Notes under the pieces: generated by a model | Told to the model about the DNA's origin: nothing | The model's database searches: none | The model's input: the letters and a program-made list of their open reading frames with translations, nothing else | Shown here: piece by piece, positions 1-8,458 of the stretch | How the letters are laid out: each line of letters begins with the position of its first letter | Position numbering within the stretch: the stretch's first letter is position 1 | Assembly: GCF_020497125.1 (NCBI RefSeq) | Contig: NC_059072.1 | Location: 51,928,697-51,992,696 of the forward strand | Length of the DNA stretch: 64,000 nt | Source: Mauremys mutica | Taxonomy: Eukaryota > Chordata > Testudines > Geoemydidae | Direction of reading: 5' to 3' | Made by a program: the position numbers and the translations under genes

Positions 1-685
1 ATTTGGGCTATGATGTTGAACTCAAGTAAGCAAGCCTCTTAGGGAGTTTTCCCCTGAAACATATTTATATTACCTGAGCTGGGACAATCCGACCTCCTCC
101 CTTCAGGTCTCTGTGGGTTACAAAGGAGGTAGAAGCATTGTAAATGTCCTGTCTTGCCAAGTTCTCTGACTGGCCCAGTTTCCCCTGCTGGCAGTCTGTG
201 ATCCTTTGATTTCCTTCTCAAAAATATTTTTTTAAGTTCCTTAAGTTTTTGCTGCGGCTCAGCTCTGTTAGCAAGTTCCAAATTGGCCAAAGATTTTTTG
301 GTGCCCCCTTTTCTTGCAGAGCTGTGCCAAATGGCACATATTCTGTGCCTTTTCTAAAAGTAAAGCAAAGGCTTTTAGTAAACATAGTCTCACCAGAATA
401 TCTGGAGGCATTTTGAGCCTGATCCAGTGCCCACTGAAGTTGATTGGAGTGTTTGCTTTAATGAGCACTGGATCTGATGCTATATCTGATAAATAGGCAT
501 AATGTCTCCAGGTTCCACGGTGTATGTGTGGAACCTTCTCCCCTGTCCCTAGTATGAGTCAACGTGGAATTTATATGGGTCTCTTTGCATTTAAAATACT
601 TTTTTTAATAATAAATAATATATATTACCTTCAGCTATAGAATACAAAGCTTGAACAGACACAAAGAAAATATATTATGAGTCTG
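1..685. other. unassigned AT-rich DNA with one small palindrome
   Basis: No gene or recognisable transposon. The only structure is an imperfect palindrome at about 421-474: GATCCAGTGC at 421-430 is repeated inverted as GCACTGGATC at 465-474. It resembles the palindromic 'CCACTGAAGT' interspersed repeats of amniotes. The short ORFs here overlap each other on both strands and look like chance. Confidence 0.5.
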
Positions 686-696
686 TTTTTTCCTTG

Positions 697-736
697 GCAT
701 CCGACGAAGTGGGTATTCACCCACGAAAGCTCATGC
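697..736 (+). ncRNA. hammerhead-ribozyme-like module, copy 1
   Basis: The 40-nt module can fold as: stem I GCAU (697-700) with AUGC (733-736); core CCGACGA plus one extra A; stem II GUGGGU-AUUC-ACCCAC; then GAAAGCUC, in which A and U can form a one-pair stem III with the final C at the cleavage position. Hammerhead motifs are known in the terminal repeats of Penelope-like elements. The core has C where the hammerhead consensus has the invariant U4, and there is one extra A before stem II, so activity is doubtful. Confidence 0.45.
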
Positions 737-822
737 TGCAAAACATCTGTTAGTCTATAAGGTGCCACAGGATTCTTTGCTGCTTTTACAGATCCAGACT
801 AACACGGCTACCCCTCTGATAC
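697..822 (+). mobile_element. Penelope-like element, 3'-end fragment
   Basis: This is the last ~126 bp of the same Penelope-like family as the long copy at 4104-6596, in plus orientation. It starts with the hammerhead-like module and ends with the family terminus (TAACACGGCTACCCCTCTGATA). It is flanked by an 11-bp direct repeat, TTTTTTCCTTG, at 686-696 and 823-833, which I read as the target-site duplication. The copy is severely 5'-truncated and carries no coding sequence. Confidence 0.85.
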
Positions 823-833
823 TTTTTTCCTTG

Positions 834-1245
834 AGGTTCTAGTTTTACATTTTAGTTTATTAATTATATTTTACATTACAATTTTAATAGTTGTAAATTA
901 TGTATCATGTCCTTTCCGTCTCTTTGTGTACATAATGGATTATTAAAAGCAGTTATAATATAACCAATAACAACTAGGAAATTATTAGTGCCTTTTCTGT
1001 TTAATCTTTCCAAGTTAAATTGACAACAGTCTTACAAGGATGTGACAAATTATTATCTTTATTGGATTATTTGCAGGTGAGATTCGAAACTTTATTTGAT
1101 TAATCAGTACTTAAATTAATTATGCACCAGTTTATCGTCAGCAAAGTTAAGCATAATGACTCCAAGTGTGGAATGTTGCCTTGCTTTTCAAATGGTAATT
1201 TTACCTAGATAATAACTATTTAAGTATGTTGGTACTTTGGCATTC
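834..1245. other. unassigned AT-rich DNA
   Basis: No gene, RNA or repeat family recognised. Composition is strongly A+T with poly-T and AT-rich runs. Confidence 0.5.
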
Positions 1246-1368
1246 TTCTTTATTCATCTGAGCTTGTGCAGTCCTTTTTTGAGGAGCACCTTCTCTGGTG
1301 ATTTCCTAGACCCAAATAACCATCCCCAGAACAGAGTTTCTTTATTCATCTGAGCTTGTGCAGTCCTT
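1246..1368 (+). repeat. 31-bp direct repeat flanking a 61-bp templated insert
   Basis: A perfect 31-bp direct repeat occupies 1246-1276 and 1338-1368. The 61 bp between the copies, plus a few bases of the flank, match 4022-4088 over 67 bp with only two C/T differences (1272-1338 against 4022-4088). The layout is that of an insertion with a 31-bp target-site duplication, or of break repair that copied a segment now found 2.7 kb downstream. No transposon ends are visible in the insert. Confidence 0.85.
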
Positions 1369-2149
1369 ATCACAGCACTACAAAAAGGAATGATGCTCGC
1401 AGGTTGTAGAAATTAAGTCAATATTTTTTAAGATTTCAGACTAACATAAACAATTATTGGAGAATCTATTTTGGCTCCATAAAGTTCCCCTGTGAAGCTT
1501 TCCTTATGATATAATGTTTCAAAATTTATGACAGATGTACTTTTTCTCATGAGTTTTAAGTAATTTTCTGTCTTTCCTATGATGATATTATTATAGTAAG
1601 ATTGGCTAGAAGAAATCAGGTGTATTAAAATCAGAGCAGTTTATTCTCCATATCATTAAGTTTGTAATATCTATTTCTGTCCAGCCAATTTTTTTCTCTC
1701 TCAATCTTTGTCTCCACTTATAAAGATTGAGAGAGAGAGAAAATTGTAGAGAAAGTGATATCTTTATTTCTTTCACAAATCCTTGACAGTAGTTTTTGAA
1801 GTTTAACATTACTTTGCAGATTTCCTGCTTCGGGGATTTAATAGATTTTATATTATGCTTGTTAAATTTCCCTGCTGTTAGGGAGGGAAGGTTATTTCTA
1901 AAGATGTAAAAGCTTTAATTCTTTCATGCTTTATTTACCAGACACTTAGTATTTTATACCACAAACTATCTCCAACTAACCAATTTAGTTTATGATAGCT
2001 CTTTTGTTTTTTAAAGACACCGAGAACCTCCTGAGAAAAATGTTAGGAATAATTAGAAGAAATAGCTTTGGACACCTCTCCAATGATTTTCTATAAAAGT
2101 AGACTTTTGGTCGCTTCTTATTTGGGTTAATATGGCCTTTCACTTTTAG
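1369..2149. other. unassigned AT-rich DNA with a GA/CT hairpin
   Basis: No gene recognised. At 1695-1709 and 1722-1736 a perfect 15-bp inverted repeat (arm AAAGATTGAGAGAGA) with a 12-nt loop includes a GA dinucleotide run. Confidence 0.5.
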
Positions 2150-2862
2150 AATCAGAGAATTTTAGAGGATTAGGATTGGACGAGACCTCAGGAGGTCATC
2201 TAGTCCAACCCCCTGCTCAAAGCAGGACCAACACCTACTACATCATCCTAGCCAGGGATTTGTCAAGCCGGGTCTTAAAAACCTCTAAGGATAGAGATTC
2301 CACCACCTCCCTAGGTAACCTATTCCAGTGCTTCACCGCCCTCCTAGTGAAATAGTGTTTCCTAATATCCAACCTAGACCTCCCCCACTGTAACTGGAGA
2401 CCATTGCTCCTTGTTTTGTCATGTGCCACCACTGAGAACAGCCGAGCTCCATCCACTTTGGAACCCCCCTTTAGGTAGTTGAAAGCTGCTATCAAATCCC
2501 CCCTCACTCTTCTCTTCTGCCGACTAAACAAGCCCAGTTCCCTCAGCCTCTCCTCGTAAGTCATATGACCCAACCCCCTGATCATTTTCGTTGCCCTCCG
2601 CTGGACTCTTTCCAATTTGTCCACATAATTTCTGTAGTGGGGGGCCCAAAACTGGATGCAGTACTCCAGATGTGGCCTCATCAGTGCCAAATAGAGGGGA
2701 ATAATCACTTCCCTTGATCTGCTGGCAATGCTCCTACTAATGCAGCCTAATATGCCATTAGCCTTCTTGGCAATAAGGGCACACTGCTGACTCCTATCCA
2801 GCTTCTCATTCACTGTAATCCCCAGGTCCTTTTCTGCAGAACTGCTGCTTAGCCAGTTGGTC
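2150..2862 (-). mobile_element. CR1 LINE copy A, 3' portion
   Basis: The plus strand begins ATCAGAGAATTTTAGAGG and continues with the antisense of the CR1 3' end and ORF2 C-terminus, so the element lies on the minus strand. It is 5'-truncated near 2862, where similarity stops after the 'DLGITVNEKL' region. The 3' end lacks intact tandem TTCTATGA units. No target-site duplication was recognised, as is common for CR1. Confidence 0.9.
2238..2813 (-). pseudogene. CR1 ORF2 C-terminal fragment (copy A)
   Basis: A 191-codon open stretch encodes the C-terminal (thumb and downstream) part of a CR1 reverse transcriptase. Visible family blocks are [77 protein letters not shown] and VKHWNRLPREVVE. The endonuclease domain, fingers and palm, including the FADD catalytic motif, are absent because the copy is 5'-truncated. 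In a full element ORF2 makes the endonuclease/reverse transcriptase for target-primed reverse transcription. This piece cannot do so and is a dead fragment even though its frame is still open. The first Met is simply the first internal ATG. Confidence 0.9.
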
Positions 2863-4021
2863 CCCGCTTTTGTCCATTCCTAATGAGCCAATAGAATATT
2901 GTCTGTGAAAGAGGAACATGGAGAGCTGTTTTGGGTTCCTTTCTTGTCTTTCCCACCTAAAGTATTTCTTGCATCTCCTTTGTAGCAACTATGCCAGCAC
3001 TTTTGATGTTAGAATCTCAGTGCTTAATGTAAAGCTCTGGGGGATGTTTTTACCAAAGGTTTCATGAGATTCCAGAAAACTGCATTTTGCAACAAGAAAT
3101 AAGATTTAAAGTACAAAATTGCTGGTAAGTTGCATAAAAGACAGTGGCTCACTATGGATTTCAAGGAATTTTGGCATGTACATTATTTGCATATTTTACT
3201 AGCCAAAATCAGTCAGTCCATTCTGCTACATTTAAGGGTAAAAAGAGGCAACTAGGAGTGTAGTATCCAAATGTTAAGTCCCACACTTGGCTCCTTAAAA
3301 CCTAGAGAGTTTGTACTCAAGAAATCTACTATGGACACAGAATCAGAGGATGTGGTTTGCATGAGTCTTGAGGATGGTGATGTGTTTTTTACACTATCTA
3401 TTCTGGAAGTAGCTTGGTAGCTGCTTCACATTTTACACAGATTGTTTCTGCCGTGGGCAGCTGAGATATGGGCTCATAATGACATTGCTTTTGCAGTATT
3501 AATTGTACTCCTGCACTCAGAAAAATTGGTGCAAGGCCTGAATTTGACCTCATAACAACTTACAGATTTAGGTAATTTAATATATTAATAATTCATTTCA
3601 CAGGCACTAACCTAAGTGAGTGCTGTCTGTGAGAGAGAGAGAGAGACTGGAAAAGTCTTTGTTTGTGTATAGCTTTTTTGGTTTAAAAGTACTTTTATTA
3701 TATATTGTGCAGACATCAATAACTTCAATAAATGGACATATTTTATTAAATGAATGTTCTAAACTGTGTATTTGGTTTGGGGAAGGATTATTTTCTCCTT
3801 TATCAACTCTTTCATTAATTGTTATACACGGTTACAGTATTTCCTTTCCTCTCTCAGACTCTTTTAACTATTATTAACATTCTTACAATATCTTTGTTGT
3901 ATTTGGCCTCATGGGTTTATGTAGTCCATTTAAAGACAAAGATACATTTTAGCAGTAGAATAAATTTTGTTTATTCCTGCAGGCATGTGGTGGTAGTAAT
4001 GTAGGCACAGCATCATGGCAA
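2863..4021. other. unassigned AT-rich DNA
   Basis: No gene or known repeat recognised. A short (GA)n tract lies at about 3629-3645. The ORFs around 3620-4004 are AT-rich, lack any domain and are not supported. Confidence 0.45.
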
Positions 4022-4088
4022 TCCTTTTTTGAGGAGCACCTTCTCTGGTGACTTCCTAGACCCAAATAACCATCCCCAGAATAGAGTT
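4022..4088 (+). repeat. 67-bp segment shared with 1272-1338
   Basis: This segment is identical to 1272-1338 except for two C/T transitions. It lies 3 bp from the target-site duplication of the long Penelope element (4092-4103). It may be the donor of the templated insert upstream, or both may be copies of an unrecognised interspersed repeat. Confidence 0.8.
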
Positions 4089-4189
4089 AGCCTTTTGAAA
4101 TGAGTATCAGAGGAGTAGCCGTGTTAGTCTGGATTTGTAAAAGCAGCAAAGAATCCTGTGGCACCTTATAGACTAACAGACGTTTTGCA

Positions 4190-4229
4190 GCATGAGCTTT
4201 CGTGGGTGAATACCCACTTCTTCGAATGC
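4190..4229 (-). ncRNA. hammerhead-ribozyme-like module, copy 2
   Basis: Read on the minus strand this is the Penelope 3' UTR module: GCAU, then UCGAAGA plus A, stem II GUGGGU-AUUC-ACCCAC, GAAAGCUC and AUGC. Stem I (GCAU/AUGC) and stem II are fully paired. The core position expected to be C3 reads U here and U4 reads C, so this copy departs further from the hammerhead consensus than the others. Confidence 0.4.
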
Positions 4230-4304
4230 AAGTAGTGGAAATTTCCAGGGGCAGGTTTAAATATTCAAGCAAGAAGCAAGCTAGAGATAACGAGGTTAAT
4301 TCAA

Positions 4305-6263
4305 TCAGGGAGAGTGAGGCCCTGTTCTAGCAGTTGAGTGAAAACCAAGGGAGGAGAAACTGGTTCTGTAGTTGGCAAGCCATTCACAGTCTTTGTTTAA
4401 TCCTGAGCTGATGGTGTAAAATTTGCAGATGAACTGGAGCTCAGCAGTTTCTCTTTGAAGTCTGGTCCTGAAGTTTTTTTGCTGCAGGATGGCCACCTTA
4501 AGATCTGCTATTGTGTGGCCAGGGAGGTTGAAGTGTTCTCTTACAGGTTTTTGTATATTGCCATTCCTAATATCTGATTTGTGTCCATTTATCCTTTTCC
4601 TTAGAGACTGTCCAGTTTGGCTGATGTACATAGCAGAAGGGCATTGCTGGCATATGATGGCATATATTACATTGGTGGATGTGCAGGTGAATGAACCGGT
4701 GATGGTGTGGCTGATCTGGCTAGGTCCTGTGATGGTGTCGCTGGTGTAGATATGTGGGCAGAGTTGGCATCGAGGTTTGTTGCATGGATTGGTTCCTGAG
4801 CTAGAGTTACTATGGTGCGGTGTGCAGTTACTGGTGAGAATATGCTTCAGGTTGGCAGGTTGTCTGTGGGCGAGGACTGGCCTGCCACCCAAGGCCTGTG
4901 AAAGTGTGGGATCATTGTCCAGGATGGGTTGTAGATCCCTGATGATGCGCTGGAGGGGTTTTAGCTGGGGACTGTATGTGATGGCCAGTGGAGTCCTGTT
5001 GGTTTCTTTCTTGGGTTTGTCTTGCAGTAGGAGGCTTCTGGGTACACGTCTGGCTCTGTTGATCTGTTTCCTTATTTCCTCGTGCGGGTACTGTAGTTTT
5101 GAGAATGCTTGGTGGAGATTTTGTAGGTGTTGGTCTCTGTCTGTGGGGTTAGAGCAGATGCGGTTGTACCTCAGTGCTTGGCTGTAGACAATGGATCTTG
5201 TGGTGTGCCCGGGATGGAAGCTGGAGGCATGAAGGTAGGCATAGCGGTCGGTAGGTTTTCGGTATAGGGTGGTGTTAATGTGACCATCAATTATTTGCAC
5301 CGTAGTGTCTAGGAAGTGGACCTCCCGTGTAGATTGGTCCAGGCTGAGGTTGATGGTGGGGTGGAAGCTGTTGAAATCGTGGTGGAATTTTTCCAGAGTC
5401 TCCTTCCCATGGGTCCAGATGATGAAGATGTCATCAATGTAGCGTAGGTAGAGAAGGGGCGTGAGTGGACGGGAGCTGAGGAAGCGTTGTTCCAGGTCAG
5501 CCATAAAAATATTGGCATATTGTGGGGCCATGCGGGTGCCCCTAGCGGTGCCACTGATCTGGAGATATATATTGTCATCAAATTTGAAATAGTTGTGTGT
5601 GAGGATAAAGGCACAGAGCTCAGCAACCAGTTGTGCTGTGGCATCATCAGGGATACTGTTCCTGACAGCTTGTATTCCATCAGCGTGTGGGATGTTTGTG
5701 TAGAGAGCCTCTACATCCATGGTGGCCAGGATGGTGTTTTCTTGAAGTTCACCAATGCATTGTAGTTTCCTCAGGAAATCAGTGGTGTCACGGAGATAGC
5801 TGGGAGTGCTGGTGGCATAGGGTCTGTGTAGAGAGTCTACATATCCAGACAGTCCTTCAGTGAGAGTTCCAATGCCCGAGATGATGGGGCGTCCAGGATT
5901 TCTAGGTTTGTGGATTTTGGGCAGTAGATAGAATAGCCCTGGTCGGGGCTCTAAGGGTATGTTGATTTGTTCCGGTGTTAGTGTAGGGAGTGTCCTGAGT
6001 AGATGGTGCAGTTTCTTATTGTATTCCTCAGTGGGATCTGAGGGAAGTGGCCTGTAGAATTTGGTGTTGGAGAGTTGTCTGGTGGCCTCCTTTTGGTAGT
6101 CAGACCTGTTCATGATGACAACAGCACCTCCTTTATCAGCCTCTTTGATTATAATGTCAGGATGGTTTCTGAGGCTGTGGATGGCATTGCGTTCTGCACG
6201 ACTTAGGTTATGAGGCAAGCGATGTTGTTTTTCCACAATTTCTGCAGATCTTAATGTGGCCAT
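4305..6263 (-). CDS. Penelope-like reverse transcriptase with GIY-YIG endonuclease domain
   Basis: The frame has 652 uninterrupted codons. RT blocks: LLPKIHKP (113-120), TMDVEALYTNIP with motif-A Asp (about 181-192), GTARGTRMAPQYANIFM (238-254), RYIDDIF with the catalytic Asp pair (274-280), FLDTTVQI and LYRKPTDRYAYLH (333-345). A Cys-rich linker (CNKPRCQLC, 494-502) precedes a C-terminal GIY-YIG-type domain (NVIYAIICQQC at 531, YISQTGQSLRKR at 546-557, then NGH and VREHF). Penelope enzymes combine target cleavage and reverse transcription. Two residues look unusual: Arg in GTARG where Met is common, and Ser in YIS where Gly is usual. The start ATG and first few codons come from antisense of the inverted 3' fragment, so the true N-terminus is lost. 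The frame is intact but probably not functional as it stands. Confidence 0.9.
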   Translation of the reverse strand: MATLRSAEIVEKQHRLPHNLSRAERNAIHSLRNHPDIIIKEADKGGAVVIMNRSDYQKEATRQLSNTKFYRPLPSDPTEEYNKKLHHLLRTLPTLTPEQINIPLEPRPGLFYLLPKIHKPRNPGRPIISGIGTLTEGLSGYVDSLHRPYATSTPSYLRDTTDFLRKLQCIGELQENTILATMDVEALYTNIPHADGIQAVRNSIPDDATAQLVAELCAFILTHNYFKFDDNIYLQISGTARGTRMAPQYANIFMADLEQRFLSSRPLTPLLYLRYIDDIFIIWTHGKETLEKFHHDFNSFHPTINLSLDQSTREVHFLDTTVQIIDGHINTTLYRKPTDRYAYLHASSFHPGHTTRSIVYSQALRYNRICSNPTDRDQHLQNLHQAFSKLQYPHEEIRKQINRARRVPRSLLLQDKPKKETNRTPLAITYSPQLKPLQRIIRDLQPILDNDPTLSQALGGRPVLAHRQPANLKHILTSNCTPHHSNSSSGTNPCNKPRCQLCPHIYTSDTITGPSQISHTITGSFTCTSTNVIYAIICQQCPSAMYISQTGQSLRKRINGHKSDIRNGNIQKPVREHFNLPGHTIADLKVAILQQKNFRTRLQRETAELQFICKFYTISSGLNKDCEWLANYRTSFSSLGFHSTARTGPHSP

Positions 6264-6596
6264 CCTGCAGCAAAAAAACTTCAGGACCAGACTTCAAAGA
6301 GAAACTGCTGAGCTCCAGTTCATCTGCAAATTTGACACCATCAGCTCAGGATTAAACAAAGACTGTGAATGGCTTGCCAACTACAGAACCAGTTTCTCCT
6401 CCCTTGGTTTTCACTCAACTGCTAGGACAGGGCCTCATCCTCCCTGATTGAACTAACCTCTTTATCTCTAGCTTGCTTCTTGCTTGCGTATATAAACCTG
6501 CCCATGGAAATTTCCACTACTTGCATCCGAAGAAGTGGGTATTCACCCACGAAAGCTCATGCTGCAAAACATCAGTCTATAAGGTGCCACAGGATT
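6243..6596 (+). mobile_element. inverted Penelope 3'-end segment of the composite
   Basis: In plus orientation this repeats the 3' end of the element. An open frame (6256-6447) reads AILQQKNFRTRLQRETAELQ onward, the same as residues 591 to the C-terminus of the minus-strand ORF, with substitutions such as FDTISS for FYTISS and HPP for HSP. The 3' UTR and hammerhead-like module follow. It is cut off within the terminal tail at AGGATT, short of the normal GATACT terminus, exactly where the target-site duplication starts (shared CTTT). Confidence 0.9.
6523..6562 (+). ncRNA. hammerhead-ribozyme-like module, copy 3
   Basis: GCAU (6523-6526), CCGAAGA plus A, stem II GUGGGU-AUUC-ACCCAC, GAAAGCUC, AUGC (6559-6562). 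Both stems are perfectly paired. Only the U4 position (C here) and one extra A depart from the hammerhead core. Confidence 0.45.
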
Positions 6597-6608
6597 CTTT
6601 TGAAATGA

Positions 6609-7675
6609 ATTGATTTCCCGAGTGTAAAGTTATACTATTCAGCCTCTAGGTGGCACTGTGTTTAAAATACCTCATTTACATAAACCTCAGCCATATCTGA
6701 CAGAGTATTAAAGGATCTTATGACAGACACATCTGGTGTATATAATCAAGCAATTGACGAGTCCATATCTGGTACAGAAGAACAGGACAGTCAGCATAAC
6801 TTTCTTGGCTTGGCCCTTTCTTTTTTGCAAAGCCAAGGACTGGTAGGCCTAAAGTGGCCATTTTGCATCTCTCTTCCAGTTAAACGTGTCTCTTATGATT
6901 TCCTCTTCTTATTGCTGAGGAGATGGCATGTTTTCACACAGTATAGAAAAAGAAAGAAAAATAGCAATATTATTAAAGCCCAATGTTTGTTATATAACAC
7001 AACTTGCTTTAAGGTTGTAGGGAGAGATATAAGGGAGGATTTGGAAAACTTTAAGAAAGCTCAGAAGAATAATGTTTAGTGTTAGATTTAACACTGATGG
7101 GTAAAAACGTAAAGTTGCTGCTTTGTGAAGTAGAAACAGGAACTAAGCCAGGGCACCAAGTATGCCAATTTAACCCAGGGCTTACAATATGATGCACAAT
7201 CTCATTGTGTGGCTGGAAGTTGGTGCTTTCCGAGTGTGCTGCCAGCAGTCAGTGCTATCCCAGCATGCTGCTAGAGGTATGTGCCATCTCAGTGTTAACA
7301 AGGCGCAAAGAAGCAGCATGTCTTACATCTTGATTTGAAGCTGTTAAACCCAGAACAAATCTCTTGCTTCATTTGGAAAAATGAAATAGAGTGTAAGGCT
7401 TGCATGATGAAAATATAAGCTTTAACGTTAAGAGAGGAAGTGACAAATATCATTATTTGATGGCCTATTGACACTTTCTTTCAGTTATGAATTAATCAAA
7501 TAGTAAATATGTAGCTGAAAAAAAGAGAGAATTGTAAATGATTTTTGTTAGTTTATTTTACTTTTCATTTGCCAGATATGGATGAATGAAAAGGTAGAGA
7601 AAACTCTGATGTCCCATCAAACCATCAATAATTTAACCCCCCTTCAGCAAATATTTGCAACATTTTTCACTCTGC
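6609..7675. other. unassigned DNA
   Basis: No domain-bearing frame or known repeat. A 119-codon open frame at 6720-7079 has no recognisable motif, ends in Lys/Asn-rich low-complexity sequence and is not supported as a gene. Confidence 0.4.
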
Positions 7676-7733
7676 TTGGAAAAGGGTGATCCAGAGAATA
7701 CAGTGGATTTAGACTTTCAAAAAGTTCAAGTCC
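7676..7733 (+). pseudogene. tiny CR1 RT fragment
   Basis: The plus strand translates as EKGDPENTVDLDFQK, the CR1 block that reads DKGDPGDIVDLDFQKAF in copy C nearby. Nothing recognisable as CR1 flanks it, so it is a very short relic that runs into the GC-rich segment downstream. Confidence 0.5.
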
Positions 7734-7734
7734 A

Positions 7735-8044
7735 CAGAAAGGCTGGGCCACCGCCCTGGGAAAGCCCAAGACCCTCCAGCCCGGACCAGGAGGAGCCAAG
7801 CCCTGCATGTGCCCAAGCCCTGCATAGCACTGGCACAGGGAAGCCTCTCCACCTCTTAGCTAAGCTCTGGAGTGACTGGGAGGAGAGAAGTGATTTCCAG
7901 CCTATTCCTACCCCGAACCTGCGGACTCCACTGCAGCCCCTCTGGCGGGGCTTAGCGCCCTCTTCAACCCCTCACCCCCACCCTGGGTCCTGCCCCCAGG
8001 GAGTGCATGACTGCTCTGTCCACTCGGCACCCTCCCCTGCTGAG
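7735..8044. repeat. GC-rich segment of unknown family
   Basis: About 310 bp of GC-rich sequence in AT-rich surroundings, ending exactly where the left inverted arm starts. It looks like part of an interspersed repeat, but no terminal inverted repeat or target duplication was found. A 164-codon open frame through it is Pro/Ser-rich and is not supported as a gene. Confidence 0.35.
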
Positions 8045-8458
8045 CCCCTGGAGCTTTCTTTGGTCCTGTCTTTATTTGCAGTATATCAGAATTTCATAAG
8101 AGAAAAGTTTAGGATGCATTTGCATATCTTAGAACTGGCTTTACTGTGAAATGCTAAAAATCGAAAAGAAGACCAAAAGGAGCAGAAATATTTGTTGATT
8201 CTGGGGCCTAGAAAGATTAGAGATCCTGGGGTCCGGGCAAGAGAAGCAAAAAAAGCAGGCAACTTGCTGCGGATGATTTATAATCATAGTAAATTTCCTT
8301 TTATTGGGTAAAGAAATATGGCAAATGTAATATTTTCTAGTTAGGATTGCTGTTTGGACAAACAAAATAAATGTCCAAAATACAGAACTCTGTAAGTACT
8401 TTATAGAATTTTTTTTTGCTTTATTACAGTATAAATAGGCAATAAAGATTTTTCATGT

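Larger units (their letters stand above)
4104..6596 (-). mobile_element. Penelope-like retroelement, foldback copy with 12-bp target-site duplication
   Basis: A minus-strand Penelope-like element carries a long RT/GIY-YIG frame (4305-6263) and a 3' terminus at 4104. At its 5' side, from about 6243 to 6596, lies an inverted (plus-strand) second copy of its own 3' end, including the last ~60 codons, the 3' UTR and the hammerhead-like module. The whole is bracketed by a perfect 12-bp duplication, CTTTTGAAATGA, at 4092-4103 and 6597-6608. That shows it was inserted as a single unit. Penelope elements are known for direct or inverted terminal copies and 5' truncation. The authentic N-terminus of the RT is missing. 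Confidence 0.9.

Noticed and set aside
4489..5765. Plus-strand ORFs of 86, 136 and 92 codons opposite the Penelope frame
   Set aside because: They are antisense shadows of the 652-codon RT/endonuclease frame and carry no domain of their own.
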